This document shows positions 37,651 to 46,368 of a stretch of 64,000 nucleotides of DNA, in pieces. The translations under genes were made by a program, and so were the position numbers. The DNA is taken from NCBI GenBank assembly GCA_029001845.1, contig JAREWP010000087.1, forward strand, positions 35,527-99,526. The letters run 5' to 3'. This stretch comes from Candidatus Magnetocorallium paracelense. GTDB taxonomy: Bacteria; Nitrospirota; Thermodesulfovibrionia; Thermodesulfovibrionales; Magnetobacteriaceae. The notes below the pieces were generated by a model that worked only from the letters and a program-made list of their open reading frames with translations, did no database searches and was not told where the DNA came from. Within the stretch, counting starts at the first letter, position 1; the number at the start of each line of letters is the position of its first letter.

Positions 37651-39627
37651 TTAGTCGGGAACGAGCTGTACATAATCTCTCTTCTCGACAGTCCATTTGT
37701 GCGTCTTTCTGTCGTATCTGGAAACAGTGAAGCACCTCCAGTTTTCATCGTCGACTTTGAAATAGTCGCCTCTGAAATAGTAACCGGGATATCTGGAATC
37801 TTCTCTGAAGAGGATATGCTGTGCATGCGCCTCACCGGCCATTATTCTGTGATAGTTCTCCCAGCATCTCATAAGCTCATGAAGATCTGCGGCGGCCATC
37901 TTGGATGCGTCTTCCTTCAACATCTCGAGCTGCTTCAGACCGGCTTCAAGCATGGTCTTACTGGTGAGATACCATGTGGCGACTCCGCCTACATACTCGT
38001 CCATGATCTTCTGGAGTCTTGCCTGAAGCATCTTAGGCCTGATGTAGTGAGGGTTGGTATAAGGATCGGTGGAGTAGTTTTTATATTTCTCATATATCTC
38101 GAATGGGAGATATACTTCGGCGAGAATCTCGTCAACGTCTCTTCCCAGCTCGGGTTTATAATCTGCATGATCGAGGCAGTATGCAACCATTGCTTTTGAT
38201 GCCATTCTTCCTTCTGCGTGGGAACCGGAGGAGAACTTATGACCCGATGCGCCAACACCGTCGCCGCAGGTAAAGAGACCGTCTACGGTTGTCATTCTGT
38301 TATAGCCCCATGACCATTCGGCGGGAGCGCCCTTGATATCGCCAGGGCCGCTTACCCAGATACCTGCGCATCCGGCGTGGGAACCGAGGAGATAAGGCTC
38401 GGTCGGCATAATTTCGGAAGGAGTCTTGTCAGGTTCGATGTTCTGTCCTGCCCATACGCCTGCCTGACCGATACACATATCAAGGAAGTCTTCCCATGCT
38501 TCGGCTTCAAGGTGCTTGATCTGCTTGGCGTCCATGGTCTTGGCGAGTTCAGCCATTGCCTCGTGTGTCCTCATGAGGATCGGGCCTTTACCGGCCTTCA
38601 TGTCGATCATCATCATGTGGTTTCTCATGGCAGTGGTGAGCTTGTGAGGATCTTCGGCGTATTTACCGAAATCTTTATTGGCTTCCTGAAGGTTTGTTAC
38701 ACAGTAATCTTCACCGAGGGAGTTTGTGGCTTTACACTTGAAGAAGAGGAACCATGCGCCAACAGGACCGTAACCGTCTTTAAAACGAGCCGGGACGAAT
38801 CTGTTTTCCATAAGAACGAGCTCACAACCGGCTTCTGCAGCCAATGCATATGTGGTTCCTGCATTCCATACAGGATACCATGCCCTGCCCTGGCCTTCAG
38901 CGCTGGACCTCGGTCTGAATACGTTAACTGCGCCGCCGCAGGCAAGAAGCATACATTTTGCTTTAAAGACATATGCTTTGTGCTCTCTTACACTGAAACC
39001 GACGGCTCCGGCGATTCTTTTGGGATCGTTTTTGTCATGAATCAGTTCTATAATAAAAACTCTCTCATAAAGGTTCTGCTCTACGCCGGTTGCCTCCCTA
39101 TTATATTCCAGAGCTTTCTTTGCGGCTTCAGCAACGATAACCTTGTAGGATTCGCCATTGATCATAATCTGCCATCTTCCCGATCTCACCGGCTTACCGC
39201 CTTCCGTGAGTTTGGGAGCGGGCTGCGATCCGTCCATTGTGTGTCCGTCATCTGCTCTTTTCCATACAGGAAGTCCCCACTCTTCAAAGAGATGGACCGA
39301 GTCGTCAACGTGTCTGCCTAAGTCATAAACCAAATCTTCCCTGATTACGCCCATAAGGTCTGCCCTTACATATTTGACATAATCGGCAGGATCGTTTTCT
39401 CCCATATATGTGTTAATAGCGGACAGGCCCATTGCCACTGCACCGCTTCTGTCTGAAGCAGCCTTATCTACCATCGTTATTTTAAGACCCTTTGGAGTGG
39501 CCCATCTGGCGCCTTCGAAAGCTGCGCCGCAACAGCCCATTCCGCCGCCGATAAGCAGAAGATCGGTTTCGATCTCTTCAACAGGGGGCTTTTCGCAAAA
39601 TGACCATGTACAGGTTTCTTTTTCCAT
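37651..39627 (-). CDS. aprA: Adenylylsulfate (APS) reductase alpha subunit
   Basis: 658 residues, the normal AprA size. FAD-binding ETDLLLIGGGMGCCGAAFEGARWA, the substrate region SAINTYMGENDPADYVKYVRADLMG, and GCAGIWVSGPGDIKGAPAEWSWGYNRMTTVDGLFTCGDGVGASGHKFSSGSHAEGR are typical of dissimilatory AprA. It reduces APS to sulfite and AMP with electrons passed from Qmo via AprB. AGGAGG precedes the ATG. A 314-codon frame on the opposite strand is a codon-bias shadow. Confidence 0.98.
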   Translation of the reverse strand: MEKETCTWSFCEKPPVEEIETDLLLIGGGMGCCGAAFEGARWATPKGLKITMVDKAASDRSGAVAMGLSAINTYMGENDPADYVKYVRADLMGVIREDLVYDLGRHVDDSVHLFEEWGLPVWKRADDGHTMDGSQPAPKLTEGGKPVRSGRWQIMINGESYKVIVAEAAKKALEYNREATGVEQNLYERVFIIELIHDKNDPKRIAGAVGFSVREHKAYVFKAKCMLLACGGAVNVFRPRSSAEGQGRAWYPVWNAGTTYALAAEAGCELVLMENRFVPARFKDGYGPVGAWFLFFKCKATNSLGEDYCVTNLQEANKDFGKYAEDPHKLTTAMRNHMMMIDMKAGKGPILMRTHEAMAELAKTMDAKQIKHLEAEAWEDFLDMCIGQAGVWAGQNIEPDKTPSEIMPTEPYLLGSHAGCAGIWVSGPGDIKGAPAEWSWGYNRMTTVDGLFTCGDGVGASGHKFSSGSHAEGRMASKAMVAYCLDHADYKPELGRDVDEILAEVYLPFEIYEKYKNYSTDPYTNPHYIRPKMLQARLQKIMDEYVGGVATWYLTSKTMLEAGLKQLEMLKEDASKMAAADLHELMRCWENYHRIMAGEAHAQHILFREDSRYPGYYFRGDYFKVDDENWRCFTVSRYDRKTHKWTVEKRDYVQLVPD

Positions 39628-39671
39628 TTATTTCCTCCTTCAATATTTATCTTTATATTACAGATTTAAAA

Positions 39672-40094
39672 CTAAAGAGTCGGTACTTCGGGAATAGTAA
39701 ACAATCCCGGCTTCTTGAGATCATCGAAATTTGGCTCTGGCTTGCCTTTATAAGGATCGATCGAACCCTCTGCCGTTGTTCTTATTGGGAACTTAAATCT
39801 CTTAAGAGTCCCGTTTCTAAACTTTACGGTCCACATAATGGCGTCCGAACCTCTGAGAGGAATAACATTTCCGCCAAGAGGAATAAAATCTGCATATCCT
39901 CTTACTTCGATAGCCTGCTGCGGACAAATCTTTACACAGTTATAGCATTCCCAGCACTGATCGGTTTCCTGATTCCAGGCCTTCATCCTGTCACGGTCGA
40001 GCTTCATCAGGTTATTGGGACAGATGTACATACATGCTGTCTTTTCCTGACCCTTGCAACCGTCGCATTTCTCGTTAATTACAAAACTCGGCAT
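39672..40094 (-). CDS. aprB: APS reductase beta subunit, two 4Fe-4S ferredoxin
   Basis: 140 residues. Cluster ligands are C10, C13, C21, C25 and C47, C50, C53, C57. The C-terminal tail (GSDAIMWTVKFRNGTLKRFKFPIRTTAEGSIDPYKG) wraps around AprA in known structures. It is slightly shorter than Desulfovibrio AprB, missing part of the tail, as in other lineages. It lies 44 bp before aprA and after sat. Confidence 0.97.
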   Translation of the reverse strand: MPSFVINEKCDGCKGQEKTACMYICPNNLMKLDRDRMKAWNQETDQCWECYNCVKICPQQAIEVRGYADFIPLGGNVIPLRGSDAIMWTVKFRNGTLKRFKFPIRTTAEGSIDPYKGKPEPNFDDLKKPGLFTIPEVPTL

Positions 40095-40217
40095 AAAAAA
40101 ACCTCCTTATAATGTGGTATTGGCTTTATAAGCCTTAATAATAAGCTATAGTAGTGGAAAGTGCAGTTTCTATTCACACTTCCCTTTACTACCAATAACT
40201 TTATCGCTTTGGATATA

Positions 40218-41429
40218 TTAACCCTCAGCGTATTTGTGCATCTTAACTTCTACCTTTTCAGTGAGACCTGAGTAGTACTTCTTAAGTATTTCAAGAACTT
40301 CCGGCCTGCTGAAGTGATCTGGGACTTCCTCGTTCTCGGAGAGCATCTTTCTGAGCTTTGTGCCGCTAAGGATCATCCTGTCATCTTTCCCGTGAGGGCA
40401 TGTCCTCATGGAAGCCATACCGTCGCACTTGAAGCAGTAGAAAGTCCAGTCTATTTTTAAAGGTTGAGTTTCAAGAGCATCTTTCGGAATTTCGTCAAAT
40501 ATATGGTGAGCATCGAAGGGTCCGTAGTAATCGCCTACGCCGGCGTGATCTCTTCCGACGATAAGATGGCTGCAGCCGTAATTCTGTCTGAAAAGCGCAT
40601 GGATAAGCGCCTCTCTGGGGCCTGCATATCTCATGTCAAGGGGATATCCAGCCTGCACGCAAGTGTCTTTAACAAAATAATTATCCAGAAGAGTGTTAAT
40701 CGCCTCTTTTCTTACATCGGCAGGTATGTCACCGGCTTTGAGCTTCCCGAGGAGCTGATGAATCAACACGCCGTCACAAATCTCGATAGCGATTTTTGCA
40801 AGATACTCATGAGACCTGTGCATGGGATTCCTTGTCTGGAATGCGGCAACCGTACTCCATCCCTTATCTTCGAAAATTTTCCTTGTCTCGGCCGGGGTCA
40901 TATAAATGCCTTCAAAGTCCGTGGGGAACTTTCCTTCACTAAATACCTTTACGGTTCCGGCCAGATTGACATCACCCTGCTCCATAACCTTTGCTACGCC
41001 GGGATGCTCGGTGTCGTCCGTCTTAAAAACCTGCTTGCATTCATGGGCTTTATCTATTGTATATTTCTCCTTTACTACCATACAACCCATCAACTCGCCC
41101 GATTCGTCATCCACCAGGGCGACTTCGTCTCCGTCTTTAATGCTGTCAGCCTGTTCCTTGGTTGTGGAGAGGGTTATGGGGATCGGCCAGAAAGTGCCGT
41201 CAGCCATTTTGTAGTCGTCACATACGCCCTTCCAATCGGCCTGTCCCATAAAACCTTCGAGAGGCGTAAAACCGCCGATACCAAGCATTATAAGATCTCC
41301 CGTCTCTCTGGAAGACATTCTTACTTCAGTTAACGATTTCGCCTTATCTTTCGCCGCCTGGAGCTCGCCTCCGGTCAGCATAAGCGGTTTTAAGACTTTG
41401 TCCTTACCATGGGGATTAACTAATGCCAT
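40218..41429 (-). CDS. sat: ATP sulfurylase (sulfate adenylyltransferase)
   Basis: 403 residues. The active-site motif Q198-T-R-N201-x2-H204-x2-H207 and [21 protein letters not shown] are diagnostic. The [16 protein letters not shown] segment carries the zinc-type Cys/His set of dissimilatory Sat. It activates sulfate with ATP to APS and PPi. There is no C-terminal APS-kinase domain. It is upstream of aprBA and downstream of adk. A bulged inverted repeat (40151-40192) lies between sat and aprB. Confidence 0.98.
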   Translation of the reverse strand: MALVNPHGKDKVLKPLMLTGGELQAAKDKAKSLTEVRMSSRETGDLIMLGIGGFTPLEGFMGQADWKGVCDDYKMADGTFWPIPITLSTTKEQADSIKDGDEVALVDDESGELMGCMVVKEKYTIDKAHECKQVFKTDDTEHPGVAKVMEQGDVNLAGTVKVFSEGKFPTDFEGIYMTPAETRKIFEDKGWSTVAAFQTRNPMHRSHEYLAKIAIEICDGVLIHQLLGKLKAGDIPADVRKEAINTLLDNYFVKDTCVQAGYPLDMRYAGPREALIHALFRQNYGCSHLIVGRDHAGVGDYYGPFDAHHIFDEIPKDALETQPLKIDWTFYCFKCDGMASMRTCPHGKDDRMILSGTKLRKMLSENEEVPDHFSRPEVLEILKKYYSGLTEKVEVKMHKYAEG

Positions 41430-41564
41430 TATAAAAATCCTCCTGAAATAATATATTTTTAGAAAAGGGTTTATAATTGAAATACTTGTATGTGATGCAA
41501 GTTGTATTAATTATAGAATCCCTTAAATCCCGATTTAAAAACTTCCGGAAATGGAGAGACAGTC

Positions 41565-42203
41565 TCATAAAAGAGAGCAGATCCTTTCGAAAATCTCGTT
41601 AATCTCCCCAACCCCTTCGACACTCTTTAAGATTCCCTTTTTTTGGTAGTAGGCGATAAGGGGTTCAGTTTGTGCTTTATATACATCAAGCCTTTTTTTA
41701 ATGGTTTCTTCGCGGTCATCGTCTCTCTGGTAAAGCTCGCCGCCGCATTTATCGCAGGATCCTTCCTTTGAAGGCGGTGTAAAATGCACATTATACATCT
41801 GATTGCAGCCCTTGCAGGTTCTGCGACCGGTTAGTCTTTTCATCAGAATACCGAAATCGACGTCTACGCTTAACGCCACATCAAGGGGAAGGTTTATTTC
41901 CGAAAGGACGTTATCGAGGGTTTCTGCCTGGGAGGTGTTTCTCGGAAAGCCGTCCAGAATATAGCCTTTTTTACAGTCATCCTGACCGAGCCTCTCTTTG
42001 ACAAGGCCTATAACAACACTATCAGGTACAAGCTCACCCTTATCCATGTAACTTTTCGCCTCTTTACCAAGCGGAGTGCCTTCTGAGACAGCCTTTCTCA
42101 ATATATCACCTGTTGAAATTTGAGGGATAGAAAACTTATCGATCAGTAACTTAGCCTGAGTACCTTTTCCGGCTCCGGGAGCCCCTAGCAATACGATCTT
42201 CAT
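41565..42203 (-). CDS. adk: Adenylate kinase, zinc-binding type
   Basis: 212 residues. P-loop GAPGAGKGTQAKLL (7-20), NMP-binding STGDILR and the long LID with four Cys (CKGCNQMY...SCDKCGGELYQRDDD), so the LID binds zinc. It converts AMP plus ATP to two ADP. Position at the head of sat-aprBA fits a role in recycling AMP released by APS reductase; adk is more often next to secY. It is 135 bp upstream of sat. Confidence 0.97.
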   Translation of the reverse strand: MKIVLLGAPGAGKGTQAKLLIDKFSIPQISTGDILRKAVSEGTPLGKEAKSYMDKGELVPDSVVIGLVKERLGQDDCKKGYILDGFPRNTSQAETLDNVLSEINLPLDVALSVDVDFGILMKRLTGRRTCKGCNQMYNVHFTPPSKEGSCDKCGGELYQRDDDREETIKKRLDVYKAQTEPLIAYYQKKGILKSVEGVGEINEIFERICSLL

Positions 42204-42394
42204 TAAAAAACCTCCGATTCTCTATTTTGAAGTAATGATTTCAGATTTTGATCAGAATGACACAAGGATAGCGAATGTATATCTTTAAATTTTAAATTCA
42301 TTATTAATGGTTGAGGTTTAAAACGAATCGTCAGTTAAGATAGATGATCAGACGTTTTGGGTTGTCGAGAATCTATCCGAGAAACGTGTTGGAT

Positions 42395-42424
42395 ATATTA
42401 ATAGAAGGTAAAATATAATGTCAA
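42395..42424 (-). promoter_or_regulatory. Sigma-70 promoter for adk and the sulfate-reduction genes
   Basis: On the minus strand TTGACA (42419-42424) is followed after 18 bases by TAATAT (42395-42400). The -35 is perfect. It lies about 190 bases before the adk ATG. The rest of the 321-bp gap (42204-42524) has no other readable gene or signal. Confidence 0.5.
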
Positions 42425-42524
42425 GAAAAATTTTAGAGGCTTTGATTTTTTTTTCAATGGCAAAACAAATTAGCGGTGATGTGCAGGAAAGTCTTTGAAT
42501 GTGCTTTTGAATTTCCTGTTTACT

Positions 42525-43403
42525 CTAATTGTAATCCTCAAGTTTGCTCAATATATCAAAGGTATCTTCTTTAAAATCCTTCAAATCATCTATATCGAGG
42601 TCCATTTCGAACATTATATTTTCATGACGTTCCACCCACCTGCCTTCATCGGAATCTTTACCGCTGTTTATATTCGTAATATAGGCAAGCCAGCAAAATT
42701 CAGCCAGAAAGAGGATGGATGCAAGTCTCCTTTTTTCGATGTCGCTGTGAATATCTATATTTTGTTCATGATGGTACTGAATCACCCTGCAAATATGATC
42801 AGGGAGATGCCATGACTTTGCAACAAGAAACCCCGCTATGCAGTGGTTTGTATTATATCTCCTCTCTTCGATCAGCACAGCGGCTTTATCCTGTTCTATC
42901 GCCATATCGTAGACCTGCACATAATTGGAAAATCTTTTCAACATCAATGCGATGGAACAGTCATGAAAAAGCCCCAGCATATATGCCTCTTCCTCCGGAG
43001 CGGCGGCAGTCTTTTTGGCAATATGTGCTGAGATAGTCCCTACGATCATGGAATGGTCCCAAAAGTGATCACTCACGACGCCGCGACTGTTTAACGAATC
43101 TCGCAGAGTGGAAGAGAGAACGGTATTATAAAAATTTTTTAGCCCAAGCACCATCAGGGCCTGATCCACGCTCCTGACACTCTCCTTGATATTAAAAAAA
43201 GGAGAATTGGCTATTTTCAAAACCTTTGCGGAAAGCCCCATATCCTTACTTATGAGTTGAGCGATCCTTGTTGCGTTAGGGTCTTCTTTGTTTATCTCCT
43301 GAAATATCTCATGCACAATTTTCGGTTGTGACGGCACTCCGACGCTCTTTATGATCTCAACGGCTTCTTTTACTTCTCTCCGATCCAGCAAAACTTTACT
43401 CAT
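42525..43403 (-). CDS. HDOD-domain signalling protein
   Basis: 292 residues from ATG at 43403 (MSKVLLDRREVKEAVEIIKS), behind GGAGG; an in-frame TTG six bases upstream is less likely. The HDOD core (VPSQPKIVHEIFQEINKEDPNATRIAQLISKDMGLSAKVLKIANSPFF) is a degenerate HD fold. Later MLGLFHDCSIALMLKRF keeps an HD-like pair. HDOD proteins act in c-di-GMP, motility and stress signalling, usually without catalysis. It overlaps the receiver-protein gene upstream by 8 bp. Confidence 0.9.
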   Translation of the reverse strand: MSKVLLDRREVKEAVEIIKSVGVPSQPKIVHEIFQEINKEDPNATRIAQLISKDMGLSAKVLKIANSPFFNIKESVRSVDQALMVLGLKNFYNTVLSSTLRDSLNSRGVVSDHFWDHSMIVGTISAHIAKKTAAAPEEEAYMLGLFHDCSIALMLKRFSNYVQVYDMAIEQDKAAVLIEERRYNTNHCIAGFLVAKSWHLPDHICRVIQYHHEQNIDIHSDIEKRRLASILFLAEFCWLAYITNINSGKDSDEGRWVERHENIMFEMDLDIDDLKDFKEDTFDILSKLEDYN

Positions 43404-44592
43404 ATACAACCTCCTTTAGAACACCAAGGCAAGAAAAATTTAAGTTAAAAGCCGTTCCCGCCCCATCTGAATCATCGATCCGGAAATTTACATTCATCTT
43501 TCCAACGAGTTCACGTAAGCTGTAACAGGATATATCGCTGACAGAATGAGACACCTCGTTTACAGGTTCGGTCAGGGGATCCGTTTTCTCTGAGGAAATA
43601 TTTATGCCTGAACAAAATATCCTGACATTTACTGTCTCATCGGAACCGCCTCCTGTAATCAATATATAAGGTTCAGCCTCTACTTCACTCTCTTCCGTTA
43701 TATCTTCATAGTGTTTTAAAATGCCCTCTCTTATAAAATTCAAAACCGACAGAAACAGACTTTGCATATCCAGCCTGACACCCTTTACAAAGAACCTCGG
43801 ACTGTCCGGAAAATCGTTCTCCACCCTTATCCACGCATTTCTGCCTTCCATTGTGAAAAGCAAAACACTATTTCGCACCTGCTCGTAAAGATCGACTTCC
43901 GTCTCTCTGATATATCCCGGCCTGGATATCTTTTGAAGCAGTGAAAATATCTCCGATATGTTTCCTATACCTCTGCCGACATTATCGATAACCTTGCCGG
44001 ATGCGATTTCTTTTAAAGCGCCGCAATCATCTCTGTTCTCCCTGATTCCCCTGATCAAATTTTCGGTGGAAGAAATATGATTCCTTAAAAGAACGGAGCA
44101 TGCATTATATCTGTCCGACACTTCGGTCTGCTGACGCAGGAGAAGCTTCAATTCCGAGTTGCGGCTTTCTACAAGCTTCTCCAGATGGTTCCTGTGTAAC
44201 TCCAGCTCTGTCTCCACTTTATGTCTGTAAAGTGCTGTCTCTATGGCTGTATAGAGGTCTCTCTCTCCAAAGGGTTTTAATATATAAGCAAATGGTTCCG
44301 TAATTTTTGCGCGTTTAAGGGTTTCATCATCGGAATATGCAGTCAGATATATAACCGGAATGTTGTACTTGTCCCGAATGGCTTCAGCAGCTTCCGTGCC
44401 GTCCATATCGCCTTCCAGATTTATATCCATCAAAACAAGTCCAGGCTTGTAGTGTTCAGCCTTTTCTACTGCTTCTTCACCGGATGTTGCAGTAGAAACC
44501 ACTCTGTACCCCAGTTTCGTCAGTCGGCTCTCTATCTCGAGTGCAACAATTGTCTCATCCTCTACAACGAGAATGGAAATCCCTTTTGTCAC
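43396..44592 (-). CDS. Receiver-domain protein with degenerate histidine-kinase-like C-terminus
   Basis: 398 residues. Residues 1-120 form a REC domain with phospho-acceptor D56, T84 and K106 (ILKPFGERD). A coiled coil (LELHRNHLEKLVESRNSELKLLLRQQ) follows. The C-terminal about 230 residues have the length and rough layout of a HisKA/HATPase unit, but no H-box His, and only faint N/G boxes (LFLSVLNFIREG, DDSDGAGTAF). It may thus be a pseudo-kinase that relays through protein contacts, perhaps to the HDOD partner. Confidence 0.78.
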   Translation of the reverse strand: MTKGISILVVEDETIVALEIESRLTKLGYRVVSTATSGEEAVEKAEHYKPGLVLMDINLEGDMDGTEAAEAIRDKYNIPVIYLTAYSDDETLKRAKITEPFAYILKPFGERDLYTAIETALYRHKVETELELHRNHLEKLVESRNSELKLLLRQQTEVSDRYNACSVLLRNHISSTENLIRGIRENRDDCGALKEIASGKVIDNVGRGIGNISEIFSLLQKISRPGYIRETEVDLYEQVRNSVLLFTMEGRNAWIRVENDFPDSPRFFVKGVRLDMQSLFLSVLNFIREGILKHYEDITEESEVEAEPYILITGGGSDETVNVRIFCSGINISSEKTDPLTEPVNEVSHSVSDISCYSLRELVGKMNVNFRIDDSDGAGTAFNLNFSCLGVLKEVVYE

Positions 44593-44954
44593 CTTCCCTC
44601 CTTTGAAAAAACTCTCGTGAAGTCTGCATCCTTTACGTTATAGGTTGTTTTGTTATAACTACATTAGGTTTATAGACTAAAGACTGAAGGCTGAAGACTA
44701 TTAGGTAAAATATGCGTTACCAATAAAGCTTAAAACTTTTTTATTGGCTTATGTACCCAAGTCATTTGATTTTTTGCTTCAGTCTTCAGCCTAAATTCCT
44801 ACAGTAGTTACAAAAACGCTAAACCTTAGTATACATATTAAAGCTTTAAACTGACAAGCCCCATACGACTTTCTTCTTCCGGTAAACTCATACCAATTTT
44901 TCTTCCTAAAATACTATAATAGCTTAAAAAATAATAAAATTAAGGAGGCGCAAA
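44593..44954. other. Intergenic region upstream of the half-rubrerythrin
   Basis: It holds the 161-bp element and, at about 44908, a TATAAT box on the plus strand that probably serves the downstream gene; its -35 partner is weak. No gene seen. Confidence 0.4.
44652..44812. mobile_element. 161-bp palindromic MITE-like element
   Basis: The ends TTATAACTACATTAGG and CCTACAGTAGTTACAA are imperfect inverted repeats. Further in, AGACTGAAGGCTGAAGACT faces AGTCTTCAGCC. The centre (TAGGTAAAATATGCGTTACCAATAAAGC...TTTTTTATTGG) is a hairpin that recurs at about 60530-60582. No coding capacity. Confidence 0.6.
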
Positions 44955-45209
44955 ATGGCATCTTTAAAAGGCAGTAAAACAGAACAAAATCTGTTAAAAT
45001 CTTTTGCCGGAGAATCTCAGGCAAGAAATCGTTATACATTTTTTGCAAGTAAAGCCAAAAAGGAGGGGTTTGTTCAGATAGCCGCTATTTTCGAGGAAAC
45101 AGCCAATCAGGAAAAAGAACATGGCAAGAGATTCTTTTCACAGTTAGAAGGAGGCGATCTTCAAATCGAAGCCGCCTTTCCTGCCGGAGTTGTCGGATCA
45201 AAGAATTAA
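44955..45209 (+). CDS. Half-length rubrerythrin (first two helices only)
   Basis: 84 residues. They match the N-terminal half of rubrerythrin closely: FAGESQARNRYTFFASKAKKEG and IFEETANQEKEHGKRFF, with E20, E53 and H56 as diiron ligands. FPAGVVGS corresponds to the loop before helix C. The second half (helices C/D with the other ligands) and the rubredoxin domain are absent. AAGGAGG precedes the ATG. The stop lies within the 8-bp target duplication of the adjacent MITE. It could be a truncated remnant or a half-ferritin that dimerises to make one diiron site. Confidence 0.75.
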   Translation: MASLKGSKTEQNLLKSFAGESQARNRYTFFASKAKKEGFVQIAAIFEETANQEKEHGKRFFSQLEGGDLQIEAAFPAGVVGSKN

Positions 45210-45210
45210 A

Positions 45211-45383
45211 GTAACTGTTCACAGTAATCTGAGATCAGAGGTCAGTTTAAGGCAAAAGGGACTTTTTTTATTAAATTTCAAGAGCATAATTGGCGTTTTC
45301 ACCCTTTTCGGAGTTCTTACCATGAAAAATAAGGAAAATCTCTTTTAGCAGACCACTGATCCCTGAACTCTGTGAACAGTTAC
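45211..45383. mobile_element. 173-bp MITE, copy 2, with near-perfect 8-bp target duplication
   Basis: It starts GTAACTGTTCAC and ends GTGAACAGTTAC, a perfect 12-bp terminal inverted repeat. Flanks are GAATTAAA (left) and GAATTGAA (right), 7 of 8 identical. It is the same length as copy 1 (17205-17377) and similar throughout. It abuts the half-rubrerythrin gene on one side and the small membrane protein on the other. Confidence 0.85.
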
Positions 45384-45398
45384 GAATTGAATTTTATT

Positions 45399-45671
45399 AT
45401 GAGAAAGAGCGTCAAGAGATTATTATATTTTTTTCTTACAATTATAGTGATTTTTGTGACTCTCTTTGGGGTTTCCGTTTTTTACGGTGGAGTTTATTTC
45501 CGATGGATTGGAGACAATGCCGAAGAAGCAGGTGAATTTTTAAAAGAAAAGAGCTACAACCTGGCGAAACAGGCTGACAGGTTAAAGGGCATACGTAAAG
45601 TTGCTGAAGATACGGTAAGCAAAGCAGGCAAAGCCATAGATTTTGTAAATGGAACAAATAATAAAGACTGA
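45399..45671 (+). CDS. Small single-pass membrane protein, unknown
   Basis: 90 residues from ATG 45399 (MRKSVKRLLYFFLTIIVIFVTLFGVSVFYGG). The frame could extend to GTG 45372, inside the MITE end. One N-terminal helix, then an amphipathic stretch (DNAEEAGEFLKEKSYNLAKQADRLKGIRKVAEDTVSKAGKAIDFV). It overlaps lolD by 23 bp, so the two are translated together. Not recognised. Its upstream region is taken up by the MITE, which may have changed its promoter. Confidence 0.6.
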   Translation: MRKSVKRLLYFFLTIIVIFVTLFGVSVFYGGVYFRWIGDNAEEAGEFLKEKSYNLAKQADRLKGIRKVAEDTVSKAGKAIDFVNGTNNKD

Positions 45672-46323
45672 AGGACTGACGAGGTCTTTTAACACAGATG
45701 CAGGGGAGCTTCATGTGCTCAGAGGGATAGACATCTCTTTTGTGAAAGGTGAAACAATAGCAATTATTGGGGCTTCCGGCGCAGGGAAAAGTACATTTCT
45801 TCATGTGCTGGGGACTATCGACAGACCTACATTAGGCAGAGTCTTTTACGACAATAAGGATATTTTTAAACTTAACGATCATGAGCTGGCTGCATTTAGA
45901 AACAATACCATCGGATTTGTTTTTCAATTCCACCATCTGATGCCTGAATTTAACGCTTTGGAAAATATAATGATGCCGGGACTGATAGCAGGAATGGACA
46001 CAAAATCTCTTACACACAAGGCTCAGAATCTCCTAAAGGATATCGGCCTTGACAAAAGAACGTATCATCGACCGGGCGAACTGTCCGGCGGAGAGCAGCA
46101 GAGGGTGGCCGTGGCAAGGGCTTTGGTCATGGACCCCCTTTTAGTCCTTGCCGACGAACCTACCGGGAATCTTGACACGAAGGCGGGAGAATCGCTTTTT
46201 GATCTTCTCATCGAGCTGAATAAACAAAGGGGAACGACTCTTATAATGGTAACACACAACGAAACTCTTGCCGCAAGATGTCACAAAATATATGAAATGT
46301 CAGACGGAACACTGACAAGCTGA
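45649..46323 (+). CDS. lolD: LolD-type ABC transporter ATPase
   Basis: 224 residues. Walker A GASGAGKST (about 42-50), Q-loop FVFQFHHLMPEFNALEN, signature LSGGEQQRVAVARAL and Walker B LVLADEPTGNLD. The HHLMPEFTALEN-like and GLDKRTYHRPGELSGGEQQR parts favour LolD (lipoprotein release) over general MacB/FtsE ATPases. The partner permease LolC/E is not adjacent. Confidence 0.87.
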   Translation: MEQIIKTEGLTRSFNTDAGELHVLRGIDISFVKGETIAIIGASGAGKSTFLHVLGTIDRPTLGRVFYDNKDIFKLNDHELAAFRNNTIGFVFQFHHLMPEFNALENIMMPGLIAGMDTKSLTHKAQNLLKDIGLDKRTYHRPGELSGGEQQRVAVARALVMDPLLVLADEPTGNLDTKAGESLFDLLIELNKQRGTTLIMVTHNETLAARCHKIYEMSDGTLTS

Positions 46324-46368
46324 AAAAATAATTTGCCTTCTGTAAATTATTATGATAAAATTAGCAGT

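Noticed and set aside
38377..39321. A 314-codon open frame on the plus strand opposite aprA
   Set aside because: It lies entirely antisense to a well-supported aprA, its protein resembles nothing, and no ribosome site precedes it. Codon bias of aprA explains the open frame.
40464..41333. A 289-codon open frame opposite sat
   Set aside because: Antisense shadow of a conserved gene with no likeness to any protein.
42421..42500. A 26-codon plus-strand frame starting near 42419 upstream of adk
   Set aside because: No ribosome site and it overlaps the proposed adk promoter; too short to support.
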